DNA of 64,000 nt from an uncultured Lysobacter sp. (GCA_946480055.1 CAMLID010000002.1:1-64000); one strand, 5' to 3'. Shown: positions 1-11,699, counted from the stretch's first letter. Notes: generated by a model not told the origin, from the letters alone. Numbers and translations are program-made.

Positions 1-2274
<2,274 letters not shown>

Positions 2275-2359
2275 GCGCACAGCGGAACGGTTGCCGGACG
2301 ACGGACGGCAGCCGGCTAGCAGCTGCGCTGCGGCGCATCACCTGGAGCGGACCCATTCC

Positions 2360-3091
2360 ATGAGCACCGAGCACCGTTTCACCGACTCCGAGCGCAACGG
2401 CGTCTACCGCGCGATCTTCGAGCGCCGCGACGTGCGTTCGCAGTTCCTGACCGATCCGATTCCCGCTCAGGTACTGGAACGCCTGCTGCGCGCGGCGCAC
2501 CACGCGCCGTCGGTGGGCTTCATGCAGCCCTGGGACTTCATCGTCATCGACGACATCGCGGTCAAGCGCAGCGTCAAGGCGCTGCACGCGCAGGCCAATG
2601 CGCAAGCGGCGCACAACTACCGCGACGAACGCGCCGAGCTCTACCGCCAGCTCAAGCTCGAAGGCATCGTCGAAAGCCCGATCAATCTGTGCATCACCTG
2701 CGACCGCGGTCGCGGCGGCGAACACGTGCTCGGCCGCAACACCATGCTGGACGCGGACCTGTTCAGCGCGTGCCTGGCGGTGCAGAACCTGTGGCTGGCC
2801 GCACGCGCGGAGGGCATAGGCGTGGGCTGGGTCAGCATCCTGGAGCCACGCGAGCTCGCGCGCGTGCTGGCTCTGCCCGATGGCGTCGAACCCCTCGCCT
2901 ATCTGTGCCTGGGCTATGTCAGCCAGTTCCTGGAGCGGCCGGAACTGGAAACGCGCGGCTGGCGCTCGCGCCTGCCTTTGCAGGATCTGGTGCACGCCAA
3001 CGTCTGGGGCGGCGACCTGCGGGACGAAGCGCTGCGGACGGCGCTGCAGGCCGCGGAGACCGAGCGACACTCGGACTCGGCCAGCGGGTAG
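2360..3091 (+). CDS. bluB: 5,6-dimethylbenzimidazole synthase BluB-like nitroreductase
   Basis: A 243-residue nitroreductase-fold flavoprotein. The sequence matches BluB, which cannibalises its own reduced FMN with oxygen to make dimethylbenzimidazole, the lower ligand of cobalamin. Visible features are the early FxxRRDVRSQF phosphate-binding segment, APSVGFMQPWDF, and the late GYVSQFLERPELE segment typical of BluB. ATG 2360 follows CTGGAGCGG (Shine-Dalgarno); an earlier in-frame ATG at 2291 lacks this and would add 23 non-conserved residues. No other corrinoid biosynthesis gene adjoins it, so it appears as an orphan here. A general nitroreductase is the alternative. Confidence 0.8.
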   Translation: MSTEHRFTDSERNGVYRAIFERRDVRSQFLTDPIPAQVLERLLRAAHHAPSVGFMQPWDFIVIDDIAVKRSVKALHAQANAQAAHNYRDERAELYRQLKLEGIVESPINLCITCDRGRGGEHVLGRNTMLDADLFSACLAVQNLWLAARAEGIGVGWVSILEPRELARVLALPDGVEPLAYLCLGYVSQFLERPELETRGWRSRLPLQDLVHANVWGGDLRDEALRTALQAAETERHSDSASG

Positions 3092-3149
3092 GATCAGCGT
3101 CGCCGTACCCGTTGGATCCGGGCTAGCGCCCTTGACTGGAAGTGACCAC

Positions 3150-3788
3150 GTGCGCGAAATCGCCATCGCTTGCCTGCTCGCCGCGACACTGTACTGCGTC
3201 ATCAGCACGACCTACGCCGCCGAACCGATCGTGAGCCTTCCCTGCGAAGGCTGCGAGGCAGTGTTCGACGGCAAGCCGGCGCAATTGATCAGCGCGGCAC
3301 GGATCGCGCCCGCGAACGAGCCCGGACAAGCGCTGCTGGTGAGCGGCCAGGTGCGCAATGCTGTTGGCAAGGCGGTGTCGGGCGTGATCGTGTACGCCTA
3401 CCAGACCGACCGCGGCGGCGTGTACCCGCGCGACGCGCGCCTGTCCGACGCCGCTGCACGCCACGGTCGCCTGCGCGGCTGGGCGGTGACCGATGCCCAG
3501 GGCCGTTACAGCTTCCGCACGATCCGCCCCGGCGGTTACCCGACCAGCGACGAGCCGCAACACATCCACATGCACGTGATCGAGCCCGGTCGCTGCACCT
3601 ACTACCTCGGCGACGTGCTGTTCGACGACGACCCGCGCCTGACCGCCGCGCGCCGCGCGCGGCAGCGCCTGGCCTACGGCGGCAGCGGCATCGCGCGGCC
3701 GCAGGGCCACGCGCGCACCGGTTGGCGGGTGCAGCGCGACATCGTGCTCGGCTTGAACGTGCCGGGTTATCAGCGCTGCGGGCGTTGA
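3150..3788 (+). CDS. Secreted intradiol ring-cleavage dioxygenase-like protein
   Basis: A 212-residue exported protein with an N-terminal signal (residues 1-23, ending TYAA). The rest is a transthyretin-like/intradiol dioxygenase fold. Candidate iron ligands are all present in the order expected for catechol 1,2-dioxygenases: Y92 (GGVYP), Y130 (PGGYP), H138 and H140 (QHIHMHV), with the family core GRYSFRTIRPG just before. Two CxxC-like cysteines (PCEGCEA) follow the signal and may form a disulfide. The start is GTG 3150, preceded by GGAAG at good spacing. Extracytoplasmic intradiol-like proteins are known, but their substrates are mostly unknown and I cannot name one here. Confidence 0.72.
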   Translation: MREIAIACLLAATLYCVISTTYAAEPIVSLPCEGCEAVFDGKPAQLISAARIAPANEPGQALLVSGQVRNAVGKAVSGVIVYAYQTDRGGVYPRDARLSDAAARHGRLRGWAVTDAQGRYSFRTIRPGGYPTSDEPQHIHMHVIEPGRCTYYLGDVLFDDDPRLTAARRARQRLAYGGSGIARPQGHARTGWRVQRDIVLGLNVPGYQRCGR

Positions 3789-3815
3789 ATCGCTCGCTCA
3801 GCGGACTGCCTTGGG

Positions 3816-4113
3816 GTAGGAGCGGCGCGGGCCGCGACCGCGCCGCTTCAACAACGACGCAGGCGGCGGCAACAGGCACTCAGCATCCAACTCGCGACGC
3901 AAGCAGACCAGCAATCGTGGCTCACGCCGCTCCCACAGTGATGGGTGCGTCGCTATGGCGGGGTTTGCGACGACCACGACGACGATCAACGCACGCAGGC
4001 ACAGGCTGCCCTGCTCTCTATGGGAGCGGCGTGAGCCGCGATTGCATTTGCGCGAGGACACCGGCTTTCGACGCAAGCCGGTGTCGCGGTCGCGGCTTAC
4101 GCCGCTCCTACAG
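3816..4113. repeat. Second REP-like repeat cluster
   Basis: The 367-nt gap between the dioxygenase-like gene and hda holds four copies of the same repeat family as 1-430: 3816-3842 (inverted), 3911-3938, 4017-4045 (inverted) and 4086-4113. Adjacent copies alternate in orientation, so pairs such as 3911-3938 with 4017-4045 could fold into a long imperfect hairpin. No convincing gene is seen in this gap. The position, between convergent genes, is usual for REP-type elements. Confidence 0.78.
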
Positions 4114-4155
4114 GGGCTGGCGCCGATTCCGTCGCGAACCGACATCGCTGAGGAC

Positions 4156-4851
4156 TCAGCGCTGCTCCAGCGTCTGCCGCAGGAACGGCACCGTGATCCG
4201 ACGCTGCGCCGCGAGCGAGGCACGGTCGAGGCGGTCGAGCAGCGCGGTCAGGCCGGCCAGATCGCGGTCGACGCGCTTGAGCAGCCACTCCAGCGCAGCC
4301 TCTTCCAGCACCAGGCCGCGGCGTTGCGCGCGTTGGCGCAGCACTTCGGCGCGGCCGTCGTCGTCCAGCGGCGACAGTGCGATGCGTGCGCATTGCGAGA
4401 GCCGCGAGCGCAGGTCCGGCAGGCTCAGGGCGAGGCCGTCGGGGGCGTCGCGACCGGCGTAGATCACCGCGGCGCCGGCGGCGCGGGCGCGGTTGTGGGC
4501 GTCGAACAGGGCGACCTCGTCCTCGCGCGTGCCGGCGATGACGTCCAGGCCGTCCAGTGCGAGCAGGTCGTTGCCTTCCAGCGCGTCGAGCGCGTCACGC
4601 AGGCGCCCGGCGGCCGCGACCAGCGGCAGGTAAGCGGCGCGGCGTCCGGCCGCTTCGGCGGCGGCACAGGCGGCGAGCAGCAGGTGGGTCTTGCCGACAC
4701 CCGCGGGCCCGGCCAGGTACAGCCAGTCGCCGCCGGGCTGCTCGGCCAGCGCGCGCAGTTGCGCGATCGCCCCGGCCGGCGCGGCGACGAAAGTGTCGAG
4801 TCGCTGGTCCGGCGGGTAGCGCAGCGCCAAGGGCAGCTGCGGCACGCTCAT
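4156..4851 (-). CDS. hda: DnaA regulatory inactivator Hda
   Basis: A 231-residue AAA+ protein of the DnaA/Hda family. Hda, loaded on the beta sliding clamp, stimulates hydrolysis of DnaA-bound ATP after replication starts (RIDA) and so prevents re-initiation. The N-terminus carries QLPLAL, a clamp-binding-type motif at residues 5-10. Walker A is GPAGVGKT (48-55) and a Walker-B-like LLALDGLD is centred on D100. There is no DNA-binding domain IV, which separates it from DnaA. It lies 45 nt downstream of the PerM-family gene on the same strand and is probably cotranscribed with it. Confidence 0.92.
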   Translation of the reverse strand: MSVPQLPLALRYPPDQRLDTFVAAPAGAIAQLRALAEQPGGDWLYLAGPAGVGKTHLLLAACAAAEAAGRRAAYLPLVAAAGRLRDALDALEGNDLLALDGLDVIAGTREDEVALFDAHNRARAAGAAVIYAGRDAPDGLALSLPDLRSRLSQCARIALSPLDDDGRAEVLRQRAQRRGLVLEEAALEWLLKRVDRDLAGLTALLDRLDRASLAAQRRITVPFLRQTLEQR

Positions 4852-4896
4852 CGCTGCAGGTTCATCACGGCAGACTCATCGCGGATCGCAACAGGC

Positions 4897-6048
4897 TCAC
4901 TCGGCTTCGCGCTCGGTCGGCGCCGTCACGACGTGCGGACCCGGCTCCAGCAGGATCGTCGACGGCGTACCCGCGTACAGGCGGCTGTGGGTGTAGCGTT
5001 CCTGGGCGTAGCGCAGCAGCACGTTGGCGACCGCCGCCACCGGCAGCGCCAGCAGCATGCCGAGGAAACCGAACAGCTGGCCGCCAGCGAGCACGGCGAA
5101 GATCACCGCCACCGGATGCAGGCCGATGCGGTCGCCGACCAGCTTGGGCGTGAGCCAATAGCCTTCGATCAGCTGGCCGATGCCGAACACCGTCAGCACG
5201 CCGGCGACGTACTTCCAGTCGCCGTACTGGACCAGCGCAGCGATGGTGCCAAGGACGATGCCGCTGGCCGGGCCCAGGTAGGGCACGAAGGTCAGCAAGC
5301 CGGCGATCAGGCCGATCAGGATGCCCAGGTCCAGACCCACCGCCCACAGGCCCAGGCCGTACATCACGCCCAGGATCAGCATGACCAGGAACTGGCCGCG
5401 CAGGAACGCGCCGAGCACGTCGCTGGACTCGCGCGCGAGGCGGCCGACGGTGTCGAGGTGGTTGCGCGGAATCAGCGAGGCCACGCGCGCGACCATCAGG
5501 TCCCAGTCGCGCAGGAAGAAGAAGGTGATCACCGGTAGCAGGGCGATGTTGGCGGCCATGCCGATCAGGGCGAAGCCCGAGCGCGACAAATAGCCCAGCA
5601 AGGTGCTGGCGACGCCGCCGGCGCGCTCCCAGTTGCTGCGCAGCAGCTGGGTGATGTGTTCCAGGTCCAGCCAGGTGGTGATTTCCAGACCGGTGCGCCC
5701 TTCCACCCACGGCAGCGCGGTGTTCATGAACCAGTCGCGGTAGCTGGGCAGCGAGGCGATCAGGGTGGTGATCTGGCGTTCGATCAGCGGCACCAGGATC
5801 ACCAGCACCAGCAGCACCAGCAACGCCATCGCGGTGAACACCAGGGTCACGGCGACGTTGCGCGAGCGTCCGGCGCGTTCGAGCCGGTCGACCAGCGGAT
5901 CGCCCAGCCAGCCCAGCAGGGCCGCGACCACGAACGGAGTCAGGATCGGCGCCAGCAGCCACAGCAGCCAGCATGCGCCCAGGCCGAGCGCGGCCCATTG
6001 CAGGCGGCGCAGGAATTGGGCGATGTCGTGCAGGGGCGAGGTTTCCAT
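4897..6048 (-). CDS. AI-2E/PerM family inner-membrane transporter
   Basis: A 383-residue polytopic membrane protein of the AI-2E exporter (PerM/TqsA) family. Two hydrophobic helices near residues 20-50, another pair near 60-90, a soluble helical stretch, then a C-terminal block of four to five helices (about 200-345) follow the family pattern. The family includes AI-2 exporters and Na+/H+ antiporters, so the substrate cannot be told from sequence. It lies between the DUF2066 gene and hda, an order common in Xanthomonadaceae next to purM. Confidence 0.85.
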   Translation of the reverse strand: METSPLHDIAQFLRRLQWAALGLGACWLLWLLAPILTPFVVAALLGWLGDPLVDRLERAGRSRNVAVTLVFTAMALLVLLVLVILVPLIERQITTLIASLPSYRDWFMNTALPWVEGRTGLEITTWLDLEHITQLLRSNWERAGGVASTLLGYLSRSGFALIGMAANIALLPVITFFFLRDWDLMVARVASLIPRNHLDTVGRLARESSDVLGAFLRGQFLVMLILGVMYGLGLWAVGLDLGILIGLIAGLLTFVPYLGPASGIVLGTIAALVQYGDWKYVAGVLTVFGIGQLIEGYWLTPKLVGDRIGLHPVAVIFAVLAGGQLFGFLGMLLALPVAAVANVLLRYAQERYTHSRLYAGTPSTILLEPGPHVVTAPTEREAE

Positions 6049-6135
6049 CCGGGGATCCTGTCGGTTCGACCGTGCGGCGCGCCGTGGAGCGGCGCGTCGC
6101 GGTTCGTGATTCAGCGCAGCCGGTTAATCAGCCGA

Positions 6136-7209
6136 TCAGCGCAGCCGGTACACCGGCGGCTGGCCTTCCAGGCCTTCCTGCGCCTCGAGCACGTCGTCGC
6201 CCTGGGTCATGCGCTTGAAGCCCTGCAGGCCGGAGATCAGATCCAGTTCGAACTCGACCCCGCCCGGGGTCGCACGCACCGGGGTGATCCGGCGCACCAC
6301 GGCCAGCCGCTGCAGGTAGCCGGACAGGCGGATGAAGTCGTCGCTGCTGGTGATGCCGGTGAAGGTGACGCGGTAGTTGCCCGGCGGGCCCGCGGCGGTG
6401 CCGCGCTTGGCGTAGCGGCGCATCAGGGCGTCGGCGGCACCGTCGGCGCCGCCGGACATGGCGCGGCGGGCGTCGGACTCTTCGCTGGACCAGGTCGACA
6501 GCACCTTGCCGCTGTCGACGAAGATCCAGTCGGCCTTCCAGCCGGCCTTGGAGCGATAGAGCTTGCCGATCAGCTGCATCGGCGGGCTGTAACGGGCCGA
6601 GGCGCGCGCCACCGCGGCGCTGTCGCCGCGCCAGATCGCACCGACCGTGGCCTGTTCAGCGGCGTTGCCGGTGGGCAGGCCGAGCCGGTAGCCGCGCTCG
6701 ATCGCGCGGTTCAGGGTCGAACGGGCGGCATTGGCCTGGGCCAGGCTGACCAGGCGCGGACCGCTGCCGTCGTCGATGGCCAGCCACAGCACCGGCTTGG
6801 GGCGCGGGGTCGGCCAGACCGGCAGGCCCAGCACGGAGGCCAGGCTGTCGACCTGGGATTGGTCGAAATTGACCACCAAAGTCGTGCGGTAGCTGGGCGC
6901 CCCGGTCGGGCCCACGCCCTCGTCCTGGCGGTAGTCGTAGCCGGCCACGTAGTCCTTGGCCCGGCGCAGCTCCTGGCCCACGCCCGGGCGCCCGGCCGCA
7001 CCGCGGTCGCCGGAGAGCTTGCCCAGCACCTGCGCCAGCGCGCGCGCGAAACCGGCGTTGCGCTCGGCCTCGCCCTGGCCGTTGACCGGCACCTCGGCCG
7101 CATAGACGCCCTCAGCCTTGGCACGATCGCCTTCGACACGCTGCGCGAAGGCGGCAGAGCTCGCCAGCAGCAGGGTCGCGACCAGAAAAACGCGGATTGC
7201 CCGAACCAT
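6136..7209 (-). CDS. DUF2066 domain-containing exported protein
   Basis: A 357-residue protein with a clear signal peptide (residues 1-22, MVRAIRVFLVATLL then ASSAAFAQ). The body matches DUF2066, a family of unknown function usually encoded beside purM. The conserved N-terminal part, with RNAGFARALAQVLGKLSGD, is visible. ATG 7209 is chosen because the signal peptide starts there; the frame remains open upstream to 7365, but that would overlap the purM promoter. It faces purM divergently and precedes the PerM-family gene by 87 nt. Confidence 0.82.
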   Translation of the reverse strand: MVRAIRVFLVATLLLASSAAFAQRVEGDRAKAEGVYAAEVPVNGQGEAERNAGFARALAQVLGKLSGDRGAAGRPGVGQELRRAKDYVAGYDYRQDEGVGPTGAPSYRTTLVVNFDQSQVDSLASVLGLPVWPTPRPKPVLWLAIDDGSGPRLVSLAQANAARSTLNRAIERGYRLGLPTGNAAEQATVGAIWRGDSAAVARASARYSPPMQLIGKLYRSKAGWKADWIFVDSGKVLSTWSSEESDARRAMSGGADGAADALMRRYAKRGTAAGPPGNYRVTFTGITSSDDFIRLSGYLQRLAVVRRITPVRATPGGVEFELDLISGLQGFKRMTQGDDVLEAQEGLEGQPPVYRLR

Positions 7210-7290
7210 CGCTGTCCCTACATAGGTGCGTAATGGAGGAAATGGTGCCGTAGTGGGGCCGTAACGTCCATTCATACGCTCCGCGACTGT

Positions 7291-7296
7291 TAAAAT
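7291..7296 (+). promoter_or_regulatory. Probable -10 element of purM
   Basis: The hexamer TAAAAT stands out in GC-rich surroundings, 40 nt before the purM GTG and inside the purM/DUF2066 divergent gap. No good -35 is visible at 16-18 nt. Transcription would start near 7303, giving a leader of about 34 nt containing the GGAG ribosome site. Confidence 0.45.
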
Positions 7297-7336
7297 ATCG
7301 GGCTCGTCCTCTTCAAACGCGCCCGCCGGAGCCGCC

Positions 7337-8398
7337 GTGACCGCTTCCATCCCCGACGCTCCCACTCCCCTGACCTACCGCGACGCCGGCGTCGACATCG
7401 ACGCGGGCAATGCCCTGGTCGAACGCATCAAACCGATGGTCAAGCGCAGCTTCCGTCCCGAAGTCATGGGCGGGCTGGGCGGTTTCGGCGCGCTGTTCGA
7501 CTTGTCCGGCAAGTACCGCGAGCCGGTGCTGGTCTCCGGCACCGACGGCGTCGGCACCAAGCTCAAACTGGCGCAGCAGCTCGGCCGCCACGACAGCATC
7601 GGCATCGATCTGGTCGGCATGTGCGTGAACGACATCCTGGTGCAGGGCGCCGAGCCGCTGTTCTTCCTCGACTATTTCGCCACCGGCAAGCTCGACGTGG
7701 ACACCGCCGCGGCGGTGGTCAGCGGCATCGCGACCGGCTGCGAGCAGTCCGGCTGCGCGCTGATCGGCGGCGAAACCGCCGAGATGCCCGACATGTACCC
7801 GCCGAGCGAATACGACCTGGCCGGCTTCACCGTCGGCGCGGTCGAGAAGTCGCAGTTGCTCGACGGCAGCCGCGTGAGCGAGGGCGATCTGCTGATCGGC
7901 CTGGCTTCCAGCGGCCCGCATTCCAACGGCTACTCGCTGATCCGGCGCATCTACGACCGCGCCGGCCGCCCGGCCGACACCGACCTGGGCGGCGTCAAGC
8001 TGATCGACGCGCTGATGGCGCCGACCCGCCTGTACGTGAAGCCGGTGCTGGAACTGCTGCGCGCCAACGACGGCGAGCACAAGATCCACGGCATGGCCCA
8101 CATCACCGGCGGCGGCCTGACCGAGAACATCATCCGCGTGGTGCCCGACGGCCTCGGCCTGGACATCGACGCCGCGTCCTGGGAACTGCCGCCGGTGTTC
8201 CAGTGGCTGCAGCGCGAAGGCGCGGTGTCGCAGGAAGAAATGTGGCGCACCTTCAACTGCGGCATCGGTTTCGTGCTGATCGTGGCGCCGCAGGACGCCG
8301 CCGCGATCGAAGCCGAGCTGCAGCGCATGGAGCTGGCCAACTGGCGCATCGGCCGGGTAGTCGCGCATGCCGATGGCGAACGCGTGCATATCGGCTGA
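7337..8398 (+). CDS. purM: Phosphoribosylformylglycinamidine cyclo-ligase (AIR synthetase) PurM
   Basis: A 353-residue enzyme of de novo purine synthesis, closing FGAM to 5-aminoimidazole ribonucleotide with ATP. The signatures [26 protein letters not shown] and [15 protein letters not shown] are all present and the length is normal. Translation starts at GTG 7337 behind CGGAG. purN, acting earlier in the same pathway, lies 1.8 kb downstream on the same strand, separated by four small genes. Confidence 0.96.
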   Translation: MTASIPDAPTPLTYRDAGVDIDAGNALVERIKPMVKRSFRPEVMGGLGGFGALFDLSGKYREPVLVSGTDGVGTKLKLAQQLGRHDSIGIDLVGMCVNDILVQGAEPLFFLDYFATGKLDVDTAAAVVSGIATGCEQSGCALIGGETAEMPDMYPPSEYDLAGFTVGAVEKSQLLDGSRVSEGDLLIGLASSGPHSNGYSLIRRIYDRAGRPADTDLGGVKLIDALMAPTRLYVKPVLELLRANDGEHKIHGMAHITGGGLTENIIRVVPDGLGLDIDAASWELPPVFQWLQREGAVSQEEMWRTFNCGIGFVLIVAPQDAAAIEAELQRMELANWRIGRVVAHADGERVHIG

Positions 8399-8426
8399 GC
8401 CGCGGGTGACGTACGCGCGGGGACGC

Positions 8427-9032
8427 ATGAGCACGGCCCAACGGGTCGCGCTGGGCGCGACGCTGATCGTGTTCGCGATCAGCTGGATCGCGCCGACCAG
8501 CCCGTTCGAACAGGGCATGCACAGCGTGCTGACGGTGGTCGGCCTGGTGTGGCTGTGGCTGCACAATCGGCGCTGGCCGATGCGCGACAGCCACTTCGTC
8601 GCCATCTGCATCTTCATGATCGCGCACTGCGTCGCCGCGCGTTGGCTGTATTCCTACGTGCCCTACGACCGATGGATCCAGTGGCTGACCGGCGGCTGGT
8701 CGCTGGACCGTGCGCTGGGCTTCGAACGCAATCATTTCGACCGCCTGATCCACTTCCTCTACGGCGTGTGCTTCGCGCCGGCGGTGCGCGAATACTTCCG
8801 CCAGCGCTGGCCGGCCCTGAGCGCGCGCCAGGCGTTCGTGCTCGCGGTCGTCGCGATCATGTGCACCAGCCTGATCTACGAATGGATCGAATGGGCGATC
8901 GCGCTGGGCATGTCGCCGGAGGCGGCCGAGTCCTACAACGGTCAGCAGGGCGATGTCTGGGACGCGCACACCGACATGTTCCTGGCGACCCTGGGCGCGC
9001 TGGCGGCCTGGCCGCGCCGCCGCCAGGCATGA
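8427..9032 (+). CDS. DUF2238 (YjdF-type) integral membrane protein
   Basis: A 201-residue polytopic membrane protein with about five to six hydrophobic helices. The sequence NHFDRLIHFLYGVCFAP and a late GDVWDAHTDMFLATLGAL are typical of the DUF2238/YjdF family, whose function is unknown. ATG 8427 is 28 nt after purM. The stop overlaps the next start as ATGA. The conserved polar residues within membrane segments (N, D, H, E) suggest a membrane enzyme or transporter, but this is inference. Confidence 0.75.
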   Translation: MSTAQRVALGATLIVFAISWIAPTSPFEQGMHSVLTVVGLVWLWLHNRRWPMRDSHFVAICIFMIAHCVAARWLYSYVPYDRWIQWLTGGWSLDRALGFERNHFDRLIHFLYGVCFAPAVREYFRQRWPALSARQAFVLAVVAIMCTSLIYEWIEWAIALGMSPEAAESYNGQQGDVWDAHTDMFLATLGALAAWPRRRQA

Positions 9033-9499
9033 GCGCGAGCGAACCTTCGCCCCTGCACGACTTCGAAGGCCGCGTCGCCGCGGTCGACTGGGACGCCTAC
9101 GCCCGTCCCGCCGGGAGCGACGCCGCCGCGGTGCGCGACGCCCTGGCGCAAGCCCTGCACGCGCACGACCGCGCCAGCAGCGAGAGCGCCTATCACGCCG
9201 TGCTGTCCGCGGTCGGCGACGACCACGGCAGCTACTGCGCGATAGCGGTCGCGGTGCTGCCGTTCCTGGGCGAACTGATGCGCTACGGCGACACCTGGCC
9301 GCGCAGCACGGCCCTGGAAGCCTTCGTCGATCTCGCCTTCTGGCTCGAACCCAACCCGAGCCAGCAAGCGGACGCTGCGGAACTGGCGCGGCAGGCGCGC
9401 GCCCTGCGCCCGGTGCTGGAAGCCATCGCCGCGCAAGGCGGCGCCGACGCGGTCACCGCTCACGAGGCCCTGTTGGGCCTGGAACCCGGCCCGGACTGA
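9029..9499 (+). CDS. Small acidic helical protein, unknown function
   Basis: A 156-residue soluble protein, acidic and alanine-rich, with predicted helix pairs and no signal peptide. It starts at ATG 9029, overlapping the stop of the DUF2238 gene by four bases, so the two are coupled. The middle part (SESAYHAVLSAVGDDHGSYCAIAVAVLPFLGELM) resembles one HEAT-like helical repeat. I do not recognise a named family. The coupling suggests a role with the membrane protein, or simply operon economy. Confidence 0.65.
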   Translation: MSASEPSPLHDFEGRVAAVDWDAYARPAGSDAAAVRDALAQALHAHDRASSESAYHAVLSAVGDDHGSYCAIAVAVLPFLGELMRYGDTWPRSTALEAFVDLAFWLEPNPSQQADAAELARQARALRPVLEAIAAQGGADAVTAHEALLGLEPGPD

Positions 9500-9600
9500 G
9501 CCCGAGCGCGCACGGCCAGCGCTTTCTTGCGACACTGGCCACGCTGGCGACCTGACCGCGCGGACCCGCGCGGCGCACGGCCGACCTTCATGGAGGATGC

Positions 9601-10008
9601 ATGGGCGCCTGGGGCATCGGTTCGTTCGACAACGACAACGCCTGCGACTGGCTGCTGGACCTGATCGAAGGCGAGGACCTCGCGCCGCTACGCGCGGCGA
9701 TCGCGCAGGTGCTGGCCGACGACGACTATCTGGATTCGGATGTCGCGGTCGAGGCCTTGGCGGCGATCGAAGTGCTGGCCGCGACCCTGGGCCGCCCTAC
9801 CGCTGCGATCACCGACGAGGACGATCTGCAGGCCTGGCTGGCGCGGCTGCAACCGCCGGCCGACACGGCGCTGGTGCGCGAAGCTCTGCGTGCGATCGAC
9901 CGGATCCTGGCGCCGGAATCGGAACTGCGCGAACTCTGGGAAGAAACCGACGACTACGACGACTGGCGCGCCGATGTCGCACGCCTGCGTTCGCATTTGA
10001 CCGCGTGA
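9601..10008 (+). CDS. DUF4259 domain-containing protein
   Basis: A 135-residue acidic protein starting MGAWGIGSFDNDNACDW, the diagnostic N-terminus of DUF4259. Function is unknown. A strong ribosome site GGAGG lies 5 nt before the ATG. The remainder is helical with many Asp and Glu. It sits between the purM cluster and purN; no functional link is evident. Confidence 0.8.
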   Translation: MGAWGIGSFDNDNACDWLLDLIEGEDLAPLRAAIAQVLADDDYLDSDVAVEALAAIEVLAATLGRPTAAITDEDDLQAWLARLQPPADTALVREALRAIDRILAPESELRELWEETDDYDDWRADVARLRSHLTA

Positions 10009-10178
10009 CCCGCGCGGCCGGGCGACGGCCGCAGCTCTGACCGGATTCGTCTGAGCGGATTCGTCTGAGCGATTCGAGCGCCGCCGGCGGGCACGCTTTG
10101 CAATGTGTGGCGGCACTCGATCCGCAGACCAGCATCGGCGATTCCCACGCCCTGCGCCGCCGGCCGCGGCGGATCGCC

Positions 10179-10184
10179 TAAAAT
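10179..10184 (+). promoter_or_regulatory. Probable -10 element of purN
   Basis: TAAAAT in GC-rich DNA 28 nt before the preferred purN ATG at 10213. It overlaps the alternative in-frame ATG at 10183, which argues that 10183 is not the start. Confidence 0.45.
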
Positions 10185-10212
10185 GCGCCTCCGCTCCCGA
10201 ATCTCCGCCCGC

Positions 10213-10875
10213 ATGCCTCAGCTTCCCCGGATCGCCGTCCTCGCCTCGGGACGCGGCAGCAACCTGCAGGCGGTACTGGACGCGATCGCGGACGGTCGTC
10301 TGGCGGCCGAGGTGGTCGGGGTCTATTCGGACAAGCCCGAGGCCGCCGCCCTGCAGCGGGTGCCGGCCGCGCGGCGCTGGAGCGCCGATCCGCGCGGCTA
10401 CGCCTCGCGCGAGGCCTTCGACGCGGCGCTCGCCGACGCGGTCGCCGCGTCCGCGCCGGACTGGGTGCTGTGCGCGGGCTATCTGCGCATCCTCGGCAAC
10501 GGATTCGTGGACCGCTTCCGCGGCCGCCTGCTCAATATCCACCCCTCCCTGCTGCCGCTGCACCGCGGCCTGCGCACGCATGCGCGCGCGATCGCCGCCG
10601 GCGACCGCGAACACGGCGCCAGCGTGCACTTCGTGATCCCGGAGCTCGACGCCGGCTCGGTGATCGCCCAGGCGGTGGTGCCGATCCTTCCGGGCGACGA
10701 TGCCGACACCCTCGCCGCGCGCGTGCTTTCGGTGGAACACCCGCTGCTGTTGGCCACCTTGCAGATGGTCGTGGCGGGTCGGATTACTGAACAGGGTGCA
10801 AACGTGACCCTGGACGGTCATCCGCTATTTACCCCGCTGCGTTTAGATTCCGCCGGGCATTGCCTGAGCCGCTGA
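10213..10875 (+). CDS. purN: Phosphoribosylglycinamide formyltransferase PurN
   Basis: A 220-residue folate-dependent GAR transformylase, third step of purine synthesis. Hallmarks are the N-terminal ASGRGSNLQA, the catalytic NIHPSLLP segment (N and H), and GASVHFVIPELDAGSVIAQ with the catalytic Asp. ATG 10213 is preferred over upstream in-frame ATGs at 10183 and earlier because a -10-like TAAAAT occupies 10179-10184. The coding region runs slightly past the usual C-terminus (PLRLDSAGHCLSR) but is otherwise standard. Confidence 0.95.
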   Translation: MPQLPRIAVLASGRGSNLQAVLDAIADGRLAAEVVGVYSDKPEAAALQRVPAARRWSADPRGYASREAFDAALADAVAASAPDWVLCAGYLRILGNGFVDRFRGRLLNIHPSLLPLHRGLRTHARAIAAGDREHGASVHFVIPELDAGSVIAQAVVPILPGDDADTLAARVLSVEHPLLLATLQMVVAGRITEQGANVTLDGHPLFTPLRLDSAGHCLSR

Positions 10876-10985
10876 AACCCGAAAGCGGCCACCCGGTCGA
10901 AAGCTCCGCGCCCATCGCACCGCGCCCTCACACCGACCCACCCCGTCCGTCGACGCCCAGCGCCCCAAGGACCTTCGCTCCGCTT

Positions 10986-11699
10986 ATGAAGTCACTCCTG
11001 CCCCTGCTCGCGGCCGCCCTGCTCGGCGCGCTGCTCCCCGGACGCGCGTCCGCGCTGGAACCGTTCGTGGCCGACTATCAGGTCTACAACGGCGGCAAGG
11101 TGCTGGGCGACGCGACCATGCAGGTGGTGCCCTCGGGCGGCCACTGGCGCATCGACCTGGATATCCGCGCCGAGCACGGCATGATGGGCCTGGCCGGCGC
11201 CGCCGCGCAGCAGAGCACCGTATTCGACCTGGTCGGCGAGACCTACCGCCCGCTCAGCCAGGCGCTGGTGCGCAAGGTGGCGTTCTCCAAGCGCCGGGTG
11301 GTCGGCGTCTACGACTGGAACAAGCTCAGCGCGCGCTGGACCGGCGACGTCAAGGAAGCCCGCCAGAAGCCCATTACGCTGCAGGACGGCGACATGAGCG
11401 GCCTGCTGATCAATCTGGCGGTGATCCGCGACGCCCAGCCCGGCAAGACCCTGAGCTACCGCTTCGTCGACGGCGGCCGCGCGCGCCCGCACCAGTACGT
11501 GGTCGCGCAGGAGCTGGAGAGCGTCTCGGTTGCCGACATGGGCTACAACGCGATGCGCGTGAACCGGGTCCAGAGCGGCAATGAAGAGACCGTGATCTGG
11601 GTCGTGGAAGGCGTTCCGACCCCCGTTCGGATACTGCAGCGCGAAAACGGTCAAGATACCTACGACCTGCGTCTGGTCGAATATCGAGGAGTTCCCTGA
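10986..11699 (+). CDS. DUF3108 exported protein, first paralogue
   Basis: A 237-residue protein with a signal peptide (MKSLLPLLAAALLGALLP, cut near ASA-LE). The mature part fits DUF3108, a periplasmic beta-rich family of unknown function often found beside purN. Motifs such as FVADYQVYNGGK, STVFDLVG and a C-terminal QRENGQDTYDLRLVEY are repeated in the next gene. Its TGA overlaps the next ATG by one base (TGATG), so the paralogues are coupled. Confidence 0.8.
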   Translation: MKSLLPLLAAALLGALLPGRASALEPFVADYQVYNGGKVLGDATMQVVPSGGHWRIDLDIRAEHGMMGLAGAAAQQSTVFDLVGETYRPLSQALVRKVAFSKRRVVGVYDWNKLSARWTGDVKEARQKPITLQDGDMSGLLINLAVIRDAQPGKTLSYRFVDGGRARPHQYVVAQELESVSVADMGYNAMRVNRVQSGNEETVIWVVEGVPTPVRILQRENGQDTYDLRLVEYRGVP

